From: Pelomonas sp. V22
Lineage (GTDB): Bacteria; Pseudomonadota; Gammaproteobacteria; Burkholderiales; Burkholderiaceae_C
Reading direction: 5' to 3'
Length of the DNA: 64,000 bases
Assembly (NCBI RefSeq): GCF_030014915.1
Contig: NZ_JAGIXS010000002.1
Coordinates: 586,296-650,295 of the forward strand
A program made the position numbers and the translations under genes. The notes beneath the pieces were generated by a model. The model saw only the letters and a program-made list of their open reading frames with translations. It did not search any database and was not told where the DNA came from. Position 1 is the first letter of the stretch. Each line of letters starts with the position of its first letter. This document shows positions 33,717-41,516 of the stretch, one piece after another.

Positions 33717-34235
33717 CTACCTGACTTCGCGGGCCAGCTTCAGGAGCTGCGAGCTCAGCATCAGGCCCCGCTTGCGCGCCTCGCCGAGGTTGACGCGGAA
33801 GCTCAGGCCATTGGGCTCGACCGCGAGCGCAATCGAGGCGCCGGCTCGAAACGCCTCGGCCCCTTCCCCCACCACCAGCACCGGCGCATCAGCCAGCGAC
33901 TGCAGCCAGCGCTGCAGTTCGGCGCGCTCATCGAAGGTCAGCACCAGCAGTTGGCAGCGCCGTGCCTGCTCCGGGGTGTTCAGCAGATGAAATTGCACGC
34001 TCGGCACGTCCAGCGGCTTTCGCGACACGGCACGCAGCGCCTCGGGAAGACTGCCGCGTCCGGCCACGCAGTAGCTGAACTCCTGCAGCGGTGGCGGCGG
34101 CCATTGGGTGTACTGGACGAAGCGATAGATGAAGGCCGCCTTCAGCTGAGCCTCGGCCTGCTCGGCCGTGGCGGCACACGACATCGCCGAGGCCATCATC
34201 GCCACGACCGTTACCAGCCTGCTGCGCGCGCTCAT
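33717..34235 (-). CDS. YfiR-like periplasmic protein (DUF4154)
   Basis: 172 residues with a signal peptide (MSARSRLVTVVAMMASAMSC...). Family pattern: AAFIYRFVQYTQWP near the mature N-terminus, two cysteines in YCVAGR and RRCQLLVL, a VLVVGEG strand, and a C-terminal FRVNLGEARKRGLMLSSQLL segment. Known relative: Pseudomonas YfiR, which holds the diguanylate cyclase YfiN inactive from the periplasm. Its start overlaps the TonB receptor stop (ATGA), and the diguanylate cyclase is two genes upstream, so it should regulate that enzyme (inference). Confidence 0.85.
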   Translation of the reverse strand: MSARSRLVTVVAMMASAMSCAATAEQAEAQLKAAFIYRFVQYTQWPPPPLQEFSYCVAGRGSLPEALRAVSRKPLDVPSVQFHLLNTPEQARRCQLLVLTFDERAELQRWLQSLADAPVLVVGEGAEAFRAGASIALAVEPNGLSFRVNLGEARKRGLMLSSQLLKLAREVR

Positions 34236-36220
34236 GGGAACCGCCTCGTCAGCTGGATGCGCAGCGTGCGCCGCTCCTGCTGCAGCGGCGGACCAAAGGG
34301 ATCGGTGCGGTCGAAAAAGCGCGTGTCGGTCGCGTTGTAGAGGCCGATGCCGAGTTGCGTGGCTGCATCGAGCTCCCAGCCCAGGTTCAGGTGATGGATG
34401 ACATGCCCGGCCAGCGGGCCGACGCTGGTCTCGCGCCGGCTCATGGCCAGCATCTGCCAGCCGAGTTGCCAGCCCGGCGCCAGCGGCAACGACAGCCGCG
34501 CCTTCAGGAGTCGCGTTGGCGAGTTGCTGAGCTCTCTGTCCTGCTCGTCATGCGTGTGCTGCAGCGACAGGGCCAGGTTCAGGCGCGTGCCGCCCTGCCA
34601 TTGCTTGTCCAGGCCCAGCTCCAGGCCCTTCGCATGGGTCGGGCCGGCATTCTGATAGTCGGGGATCTCGGCGCCCGGCGTGATCAGGTCCAGCATGCGC
34701 GAGCGGTAGACCGAGGCGCTGTAGCGCAGGCCATCGCCCAGCGACTGGTCCCAGGCGAGCTCGGTCGTCCGGATCCGCTCCGACCGGGGCAGCCCTGCGC
34801 CCAGGCTGTTGTTGGTGTCGAACTCAAAGAGGTTGGCATTGCGAAACGCACTGCCGTGCTGCAGCTTCAGGCTGCTGTTGTCGTCCGGTCGCCAGTTCCA
34901 CGCGAGGCGAGGGTTCGCGCGATGACCGAAGTACTCGGAGTGGTCATAGCGCCAGCCCAGCACCAGTTGCTGGCGCTCGCCGAGCCGGATCTCGTCCTGC
35001 AAAAAAAGGGCTGCATTGCGGTTCTTGCCATAGGACAACTGGTCCAGCTCATGGTCTCGCAGGCCATAGGACAGCTCCTGCAGCCTGTCGTGATGGAGGG
35101 CCAGACCGGCGATCCAGCGCTGGCCGGTCCAGCGCTGGGTGCCGAGCAGCAGTTCGGCGTCATGCCAGCGTCCGAGGGCGCGGGCTCGGTAGTCGCCGAG
35201 CTGGTACTCGAGCGGCGTTGGCGTGTCGGAGTGGTAGAGCGAGCGCTGCGTGGACAGGTGCAGCTCCCAGTCCCAGTCCGGGCCCAGTTCCCCCTGGTAG
35301 CGCAGGCTGGCGAAGGACAGGCGCGATTGCTGCACCTGGGTTCCGAAATCACGCGGCTGGGCATGACTCACGGCGAAAGGCAGCAGGCGCAGCCGATCCG
35401 TGAGGCCCGCGCGCAAGTGCCAGCCGCCGCGCGACCAGGCAGCGACGAGCCGCTTGAAGCGCTCGCTGTTGCGATCCAGCAGGGCTTCGCGCTCGCCGGG
35501 AAGCGACTCCACCGGCAGCCGGATTCGGTTCTGGTCGCTTGCACTGAGCGCCAGCCACCACTCGCCACCCTCGTCCAGGCGCCGCCCGTAGCTGGCCAGC
35601 AGCTTGCCGACACGGTCGCTGCCGGCACTGGCGCGGACCTGGGCACCGCCGAGCTTGTCAGCCCGCTTGGTGATCACGTTGATGACACCAAAGAACGCGT
35701 TGTTGCCGTACAGGGCCGACCCCGGGCCCGGCGCGAACTCGACCCGCTCGATCAGCTCGACGTCGATCTGGAATTCGTCGACGAGGGCCGCGTCGTAGAT
35801 GTTCTCGTTGGCTCGCATGCCATCGATCAGCAGCAGCAGCCGTGCATTGAAATCGGCCGGCCGGCCGAGACCGCGCGCGGCGATGAAGCTGAACGAGCCG
35901 TTGTAGGTCGTGAACAGGCCCGGCAAGGCATTCAGCACATCAGCCAGGTTGCGCATGCCATGGCTGCGGATGTCTTCGTCGGTGAGCACGTAGGTCACCG
36001 TCGGGGCCTGGTCGGCGCGCTGGGCGAAGCGCGAGGCGGTCGAGACCTCGGCCCGGCGGCCGGCGTCGGGCAGGCTCTGACGCAGCAAGTCGGCGAGGCT
36101 GAGATCGCTGTCCGGCGCGGCTTGAGGCGCCAGGTTCGGCGCCGCCGCCTGCGGCCAACTCGGCGTAGCAGCCATGAGCCCGGCCGCCAGCAGCAGGCTT
36201 TCAAGCGGCCGGCGGCTCAT
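34232..36220 (-). CDS. TonB-dependent outer-membrane receptor
   Basis: 662 residues. Signal peptide ending near residue 25; a TonB-box-like segment EVSTASRF; a plug domain (about 65-190) with TYVLTDEDIRSHGMRNLADV, LLLIDGM and GPGSALYGNNAFFGVINVIT; then a beta-barrel. It is one of the shorter receptors. The ligand cannot be inferred. It overlaps the diguanylate cyclase gene upstream by 20 nt and the yfiR-like gene downstream by 4 nt, occupying the outer-membrane slot that the OmpA-like lipoprotein YfiB fills in Pseudomonas. It may act as a sensor rather than only as a transporter (inference). Confidence 0.88.
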   Translation of the reverse strand: MSRRPLESLLLAAGLMAATPSWPQAAAPNLAPQAAPDSDLSLADLLRQSLPDAGRRAEVSTASRFAQRADQAPTVTYVLTDEDIRSHGMRNLADVLNALPGLFTTYNGSFSFIAARGLGRPADFNARLLLLIDGMRANENIYDAALVDEFQIDVELIERVEFAPGPGSALYGNNAFFGVINVITKRADKLGGAQVRASAGSDRVGKLLASYGRRLDEGGEWWLALSASDQNRIRLPVESLPGEREALLDRNSERFKRLVAAWSRGGWHLRAGLTDRLRLLPFAVSHAQPRDFGTQVQQSRLSFASLRYQGELGPDWDWELHLSTQRSLYHSDTPTPLEYQLGDYRARALGRWHDAELLLGTQRWTGQRWIAGLALHHDRLQELSYGLRDHELDQLSYGKNRNAALFLQDEIRLGERQQLVLGWRYDHSEYFGHRANPRLAWNWRPDDNSSLKLQHGSAFRNANLFEFDTNNSLGAGLPRSERIRTTELAWDQSLGDGLRYSASVYRSRMLDLITPGAEIPDYQNAGPTHAKGLELGLDKQWQGGTRLNLALSLQHTHDEQDRELSNSPTRLLKARLSLPLAPGWQLGWQMLAMSRRETSVGPLAGHVIHHLNLGWELDAATQLGIGLYNATDTRFFDRTDPFGPPLQQERRTLRIQLTRRFP

Positions 36221-37586
36221 CCGAAGACCTCTGTGCCCGCCGGAAGGTGTTCTTGCCGGCCCGCTTGGCCACGTACATGGCGGCGTCGGCCCGGTTCAGC
36301 AGTCCGGCCGCGTCCGAGGCATCCAATGGGCAGAAGGCCAGGCCAATGGTGGCCCCGACCGGCATCAGCTCGCCATGCACCAGCATGGGCTCGCGCACGG
36401 CCGCGACCAGGCGGCCCGCCAGGTGCTCGGCACCGCCCTCATCCGGCAGATTGGGCAGCAGCAGCGCGAACTCGTCACCACCGAGGCGGCACAAGCGGTC
36501 CGACAAGCGCAGCACCGACTGCATGCGCCGCGCCACCTCGCGCAGCACCTCGTCGCCGGCCTCGTGGCCATGGCGGTCGTTGACCTGCTTGAAGTTGTCC
36601 AGGTCGATGAACATCAGGGCCGACAGCGCGCCGTCGCGCACCGTCTGCGCCACCATGCGCTGGATCTCCTGCTGGAAGAAGTGTCGGTTGGCCAGCTGCG
36701 TGAGGCTGTCGTAGTGGGCGAGCTGCTGGTACTGCAGGCCGACCGCCTGCTCGGTCTTGAGCTGCTGGTTCAGATCGGCTTGCCAGACCTCGATGCGCTT
36801 GAGCATTTCGTTGAAGCGCTCGGTCAGCCGCCCCACCTCATCCTGGCGGTAGATCGTGCCCCGACGGCTGTAATCGTGGCGCTGCGAGACCTGCTCGGCC
36901 AGCGCCGACAGCTCGACCAGCGGCGCCAGCGCGCGCTTCTGCACCACGCGCAGCACGCGTGCCGCAATGGCGATGGCGGCCAGCGTCAGCAGCGCTGCCA
37001 AGGCCAGCGTGCTCAGCACGTCGCGCTGCAGGCTCTCCAGGCTTTCGCGCAGACGAAGCGAGCCCAACGTCTCGCCCTTGAACTGCACCGGCACCCAGAC
37101 CTCCAGCTCGATGCCGCGCTGCTCGGTGCGTGGCTCGCGCAGGCGGAGCGGCGCCACCTCGCGCGGTGCCACGGCCAGGCCGGGCGCCTTCCATTGCCCG
37201 ACCAGACCCTGGGCCTGGTCCAGCACCAGCACCTCGAGCAGGTCGGCGCGGCGCGAGAAGGCGGCGAGTTCATTGCGAACCGCCTCGCGGTCACTGAAGG
37301 CCAGGGCCGGGGCCAGGCTGTTCGCCAGCAACACGGCGCTGAGCTCGGCGGCCTGCGCCTGGCGCTCACGCACACGCCACCAGGACAGGTAGGCGATCAG
37401 GCTGAGCGTCACGACCAGGGTCAGGCTGAGCACGCTGAGATTGAGCCAGCTCAGCCGTCGCACCAGCGATTGGCGTGATCGGCGTGGCGGCGCCGGCGGC
37501 ATGCTGGCCGCCGACGCCCCCAACGACGACGTCGATGCTGGCACGGCCTGCACGGGCGGCTCGTGCTCGGTGGCGAGGTTGCTCAT
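36201..37586 (-). CDS. Diguanylate cyclase, CHASE8-HAMP-GGDEF (YfiN-like)
   Basis: 461 residues. Membrane helix at about 48-70, periplasmic CHASE8-type region at about 75-185, second helix at about 188-212, HAMP at about 212-265, GGDEF domain from about 290 with catalytic GGDEF at 369-373. An intact product-inhibition I-site RLSD lies at 360-363, five residues before it. Known role of relatives: YfiN/TpbB makes c-di-GMP when the periplasmic inhibitor YfiR is removed. First gene of the three-gene overlapping operon. The 123 nt upstream contain a GC hairpin (37667-37689) and an AT-rich TTTAAATAG stretch that may be the promoter. Confidence 0.92.
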   Translation of the reverse strand: MSNLATEHEPPVQAVPASTSSLGASAASMPPAPPRRSRQSLVRRLSWLNLSVLSLTLVVTLSLIAYLSWWRVRERQAQAAELSAVLLANSLAPALAFSDREAVRNELAAFSRRADLLEVLVLDQAQGLVGQWKAPGLAVAPREVAPLRLREPRTEQRGIELEVWVPVQFKGETLGSLRLRESLESLQRDVLSTLALAALLTLAAIAIAARVLRVVQKRALAPLVELSALAEQVSQRHDYSRRGTIYRQDEVGRLTERFNEMLKRIEVWQADLNQQLKTEQAVGLQYQQLAHYDSLTQLANRHFFQQEIQRMVAQTVRDGALSALMFIDLDNFKQVNDRHGHEAGDEVLREVARRMQSVLRLSDRLCRLGGDEFALLLPNLPDEGGAEHLAGRLVAAVREPMLVHGELMPVGATIGLAFCPLDASDAAGLLNRADAAMYVAKRAGKNTFRRAQRSSDEPPAA

Positions 37587-37709
37587 GGCCCGCTTCGCTT
37601 CTTGAACCCCTGATGGGTTCGCGCCTATTTAAAGCGAAATCGGGCCGGCCGGCCAGCACTGACCATGCCCGGGCAAACCCGGCCCGGGCGACGGCGAAGC
37701 AGCAGAAAC

Positions 37710-38321
37710 TCAGGCGGCGACGCTCAGGCTGCCCTGACTCGCGCTGTTGCCCTGCCCCGCCTCGGCGCTGTGGCTGTAGGCATCGCGCAGCTGCTGCACC
37801 AGTTGCTGCAGCGCTGCCATGGCACGCTCCTGCGCGGAGACGGTGCCGTCGCCATTGAGGTCCAGCGGGTCGGTGCTGGAGGAGCTGCTGCTACTGCTGG
37901 AGCTGCTGCTCGTCTTCTCGCTCGCGCCCTGCTCTGGCGGAGGCCCAGGCGGCGGACCGCCATGGCCGCCACCGGGCGGGCCGCCGGCGTCACCCGCACC
38001 GCCGGCACGCTGACCGGCGAAGGCCACGGTCGAGGACGGCGGCGGCAGCAGGCTCTTCATGCCGCTGTCGAGTTCGTCGGCATCAAGGCTGCCATCGCCA
38101 TTGCTGTCCATCTTGCTCAGCAGTTCGTCGGCCGAGCCCAGGCTCTGGCCGCTGCGCTCGCTGAACTTGTCGAGCAGGGCTTGCAGCTCGGTGCCGTCGA
38201 CCGCGCCGCTGCCGTCGCTGTCGACCCGGGCGAACATCTTCTCCTTCATCGCGCTGGCACGCGAGGCTTGCAGGTCGGACCAGGCACCCGAGGTGCTGCC
38301 GACCGTGGCTATCGTGCTCAT
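37710..38321 (-). CDS. EF-hand calcium-binding protein with polyserine linker
   Basis: 203 residues from the ATG at 38321, fixed by AAAGGAGCTCTC upstream. Three canonical EF-hand loops: DSDGSGAVDGTE, DSNGDGSLDADE and DLNGDGTVSAQE. Between the second and third lie a Gly/Pro-rich stretch and a run of twelve serines. No signal peptide or membrane helix is seen, so it is cytosolic or exported by an unknown route. Single-gene unit between two signalling loci. Related bacterial EF-hand proteins buffer or sense calcium; no specific function can be assigned. Confidence 0.85.
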   Translation of the reverse strand: MSTIATVGSTSGAWSDLQASRASAMKEKMFARVDSDGSGAVDGTELQALLDKFSERSGQSLGSADELLSKMDSNGDGSLDADELDSGMKSLLPPPSSTVAFAGQRAGGAGDAGGPPGGGHGGPPPGPPPEQGASEKTSSSSSSSSSSSSTDPLDLNGDGTVSAQERAMAALQQLVQQLRDAYSHSAEAGQGNSASQGSLSVAA

Positions 38322-38531
38322 GAGAGCTCCTTTCACGGGGTTGCTTGGAATGGTCAAAGCCCCGTGCGGACGAGCCGCCGGGGCCTGTTCGATTCTTTGC
38401 AGCGCCGCGCACCGGCTTGTTGCCGAGCGGTGTCGAGTCCGACACAAAGCACGTTTCAATCGCTGGAGATGGCAGGGCTTGCACCCCCTGTTCTCGCGGC
38501 TCCCGCCGCGTCGCCGGTTCAGCCGATCAAA

Positions 38532-39173
38532 TCAGCTCTCGACCAGGCCGTTCCTGATCGCGTAGACCGTCAACTCCGAATTGTTTGCGAGGCCCAGCTT
38601 CTCGAGCACGCGGGCACGATAGACGCTCACGGTCTTGGGGCTGAGCATCAGCTCCTCGGCAATGTCGGAGAGGCGCTTGCCCGAGGCGATCATCACCAGG
38701 GTCTGCAGCTCGCGGTCCGACAGTTTCTGGTGCGCCTGCTCGGTGACCGGCGCGGTCAGGCTCTCGACCAGCATCTGCGCGATCTCAGGCGTCACATACT
38801 TGCGGCCTTGCGCCACCGTGCGCACCGCCTGCACCAGCAGTTGCGGGTCGCCGCCCTTGTTGACGTAGCCGAAGGCACCCGCCCGCAGCGAGCGGATCGC
38901 GTACTGGTCTTCCGGGTACATGGAGACGATCAGCACCTTGACCGGCGAGCCCTCGTCCTTCAGCACATGCAGCACGTCCAGGCCGCTGCGGCCGGGCATA
39001 TTGATGTCGAGCACGAGCACGTCGCACTCGATCCCGGGTTGGCGCATCAGGCTGCGCAATTCGCCGTAGTCGCCGGCCTCGCCAATCACTTCGATATCGG
39101 ATGCATCGGACAAGGTGTCGCGGATGCCGCGCCGTATCAGCGCGTGGTCATCACAAAGAATCACTTTGATCAT
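38532..39173 (-). CDS. NarL/FixJ-family response regulator
   Basis: 213 residues. N-terminal receiver with DDHALIRRG and phospho-acceptor Asp in VLVLDINMPG (about residue 55); C-terminal LuxR-type helix-turn-helix with LSDRELQTLVMIASGKRLSD and SPKTVSVYRARVLEKL. Known role: transcription factor controlled by a HisKA_3 kinase. Its start overlaps the kinase stop (ATGA), so the two are a pair. Target genes cannot be read off; the 210 nt to the EF-hand gene show no clear site. Confidence 0.93.
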   Translation of the reverse strand: MIKVILCDDHALIRRGIRDTLSDASDIEVIGEAGDYGELRSLMRQPGIECDVLVLDINMPGRSGLDVLHVLKDEGSPVKVLIVSMYPEDQYAIRSLRAGAFGYVNKGGDPQLLVQAVRTVAQGRKYVTPEIAQMLVESLTAPVTEQAHQKLSDRELQTLVMIASGKRLSDIAEELMLSPKTVSVYRARVLEKLGLANNSELTVYAIRNGLVES

Positions 39174-40315
39174 GCACTGCCCCAGGAAGACGGATCATGT
39201 TCTATGGCCGAAGCCTCTTCTTGCCCCAATTGCTCGGCCCGCTGCGCCTCCAGCGGCACCGACAGGATCAGGCTGGTGCCGCGCGCGCTGCTGGAGAGGT
39301 CCACCCAGCCGCCCACCGTGGCCGCCCGCTCATGCAGGCCCCGGATGCCGAAGCTGCGCGCCTTGGCCAGCGCGCCCGGGGTCAGGCCGCTGCCATTGTC
39401 GCTGACCTCCAGGGTCAGCACGCCCGAATCCACGCTCAATTCGATCGTGACCTTGGAGGCATTGGCATGCTTGGACACATTGGTCAGCGCCTCCTGGGCC
39501 GTGCGGTAGGCCACCAGCGGCACGCCGGGCGGCAGCTGGATCATTTCCGAAGTCGTTGAGATGGCGGTCGCGATGCCGGTGCGCTTCTCGAAGCGCGCAC
39601 CCATCCACTGCACGGCCGCCACCAGACCCTGCTCCAGGATGGCGGGCCGCAGGTTGTGCATGATGCGCTGGCTAGCCTCGATGGCGTAGCTGACCGTCTC
39701 GAGCGCCGACTGCACGCGCTGGCGGACGCCCTCGTCCTGCGCATGGCGAGTCATCCAGGCCAGGTCGAACTTGAGCGCGGTCAGCGAGCCGCCCACGTCG
39801 TCGTGGATCTCGCGGGCGATGGCCGCCCGCTCCATCTCCACGCTGGTCTGCAAGTGCCCGGCCAGCTCGTGCAGGCGCTGCTTGGAGCGCAGCAGCTCGC
39901 GGTCCGCCTCCATGCGGGCCTGCTCGCTCTCGTTGGCCTCGATGGCATGTAGGAGCGCCGGAGCCAGGCGCGTGAGGTTGTTCTTCAGCAGGTAGTCGGA
40001 CGCGCCGGTGCGCATCGCGGCCACGGCCGTGTCTTCGCCGATCTCGCCCGAGACCAGGATGAAGGGCGTCATCAGCCGCGCATCCTTGACCATATCCAGC
40101 ACCACCAGGCCCGAGAAGCCCGGCAGGTTGTAGTCGGAAATGATGGCGTCCCACTCCAGGGTCAGGGCGCGGCGCACCTCGTTCAGCGTGTCGACCCGCT
40201 GGATGTCCAGGGCAAGGCCGGCACGGCGCAGCTGGGCCAGGATCAGCTGGTGATCGAGTTCGGAGTCTTCAACATGCAGGACGCGCAAGCGCCGGTCTGC
40301 GGAGGGGGCCGTCAT
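39170..40315 (-). CDS. Receiver-HisKA_3 sensor kinase (soluble)
   Basis: 381 residues from the ATG at 40315; the frame reaches 40582 but that part looks non-coding. It begins with a receiver domain (LRVLHVEDSELDHQL; acceptor in IISDYNLPG), a linker coiled coil, then a NarX/DegS-type phosphorylation helix (AREIHDDVGGSLTALKFDL) and an HATPase domain with EALTNVSKHANA and SDNGSGL. No membrane helix, so the input is another phosphorylated protein or a cytosolic signal. The order receiver-then-kinase is the reverse of common hybrids and suggests it is itself a response regulator that talks to the NarL-type partner. Confidence 0.9.
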   Translation of the reverse strand: MTAPSADRRLRVLHVEDSELDHQLILAQLRRAGLALDIQRVDTLNEVRRALTLEWDAIISDYNLPGFSGLVVLDMVKDARLMTPFILVSGEIGEDTAVAAMRTGASDYLLKNNLTRLAPALLHAIEANESEQARMEADRELLRSKQRLHELAGHLQTSVEMERAAIAREIHDDVGGSLTALKFDLAWMTRHAQDEGVRQRVQSALETVSYAIEASQRIMHNLRPAILEQGLVAAVQWMGARFEKRTGIATAISTTSEMIQLPPGVPLVAYRTAQEALTNVSKHANASKVTIELSVDSGVLTLEVSDNGSGLTPGALAKARSFGIRGLHERAATVGGWVDLSSSARGTSLILSVPLEAQRAEQLGQEEASAIEHDPSSWGSA

Positions 40316-40604
40316 GAGGCGGGAGTATGCCAATTCACCTGGGAGCCCCCCGGCATGCCAAATCTCAAGTGCGACCGCAAAACCACGCCTCGCCCGGCAA
40401 AAAGGGATTACCCTTATCAGAAATAAAGGGAAAACGTCGAACAGTTGCACAGGCCGGGTCTGTCCGCGATAGCCCTGTCGACACCGGGCACAGAAATACC
40501 GAAGATCCATACAAATGGATACGACCGTATGTACGCGCCGAGTCTTGGGTCTAGAGGATCGGGCGACGGCCGTAGCAAGCACAACCGTTGGAGACCAGAC
40601 CTAG
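40316..40604. other. Divergent intergenic region with an inverted repeat
   Basis: 289 bp between the kinase (minus) and the chemotaxis operon (plus). Lower GC than its surroundings, with an A-rich stretch at about 40377-40437. A perfect ATCCAT-ACAA-ATGGAT inverted repeat lies at 40505-40520. I could not find a sigma-28 site for the chemotaxis operon. Confidence 0.45.
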
Positions 40605-41063
40605 ATGAATGAGATGCACGCCCCTGCCGACGAAGACCCGGGCATGCAGCCGCTGCTCGCGGCGGCCGAGCTCCAGGATCATTTGATGACGGTCACCAAT
40701 GATCTGGAGCGCCTGCAGCGCCTGCTCGACGACGCTGGCGAAGCGCTCTCAGCGCATTTCTTCAGCGCCTCCAACCAGCTGAACCACCTGCTGCAGGAAG
40801 CCGCCGAAGCCGGCCTCCAGAGCGACGGTCTGAACCAGATCAAGGCCGACGTGGCCGGTGCGATCACCGCGCTGCAATTCCAGGACATGGCCACGCAGCT
40901 GATCGCCCACACCAGCCAGCGGCTCCGCAATTGCTCCGACCAACTGGCCCGCGATACCTTCGGCGATGACGAAGATGGCATGGCCGTGGTCGAAATAGCG
41001 CCGCTACGTCCCAATCCTGTCACGCAGGACGAAATGGATGCGGGCTCGATCGAGCTGTTTTGA
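40605..41063 (+). CDS. CheZ-like protein at the head of the chemotaxis operon
   Basis: 152 residues, mostly helical. The segment ALQFQDMATQLIAHTSQRL contains DxxxQ in the same setting as the catalytic Asp/Gln of CheZ (QDFHDLTGQVV in the window's cheZ), and the protein ends in a short acidic-hydrophobic tail (DAGSIELF) as CheZ does. It lies 59 nt upstream of a stand-alone cheY, a natural substrate. A CheY-P phosphatase is therefore a reasonable guess, but the protein is shorter than CheZ and I cannot confirm the family without a search. Confidence 0.6.
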   Translation: MNEMHAPADEDPGMQPLLAAAELQDHLMTVTNDLERLQRLLDDAGEALSAHFFSASNQLNHLLQEAAEAGLQSDGLNQIKADVAGAITALQFQDMATQLIAHTSQRLRNCSDQLARDTFGDDEDGMAVVEIAPLRPNPVTQDEMDAGSIELF

Positions 41064-41122
41064 ATACAGAATCGGCAGATTCAACAGATCCACCAAACAC
41101 CAGTTACCCCGGAGAGAAAGCG

Positions 41123-41485
41123 ATGCACTCAATTCTTGCTGTGGACGATTCGGCCTCGATGCGCCAGATGGTCTCCTTCACGCTGAAGAACGCAGGTTTC
41201 AATGTGGTCGAGGCGGTCGATGGGCAAGATGCCTGGGAAAAGTCCAGCCAGCGCGATTTCGACCTGGTGCTGACCGACCAGAACATGCCCCGCATGGATG
41301 GCATCAGCCTGACCAAGAAGCTGCGTGACAACCCGAAGTTCAAGACCACGCCCATCCTGATCCTGACCACCGAGTCCAGCGACCAGATGAAGCAGGCCGG
41401 CCGCGCCGCCGGCGCCACCGGCTGGCTGGTCAAGCCTTTCGATCCTGCCAAGCTGATCGAGGTGATCGGCAAGGTGATTCGCTAA
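41123..41485 (+). CDS. cheY: CheY-like response regulator (copy 2)
   Basis: 120 residues from the ATG at 41123 (GGAGAG upstream). Receiver with DDSASMRQ, acceptor in LVLTDQNMPRMDG, TTESS and the conserved Lys in LVKPFDP. Known role: target of CheA. Its place just before cheA suggests it serves this array, as a motor regulator or as a phosphate sink beside the other CheY at 5844-6236. Confidence 0.93.
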   Translation: MHSILAVDDSASMRQMVSFTLKNAGFNVVEAVDGQDAWEKSSQRDFDLVLTDQNMPRMDGISLTKKLRDNPKFKTTPILILTTESSDQMKQAGRAAGATGWLVKPFDPAKLIEVIGKVIR

Positions 41486-41516
41486 TCCGCGCGCGCTGTA
41501 CAGCAGGAGTCCTGAA

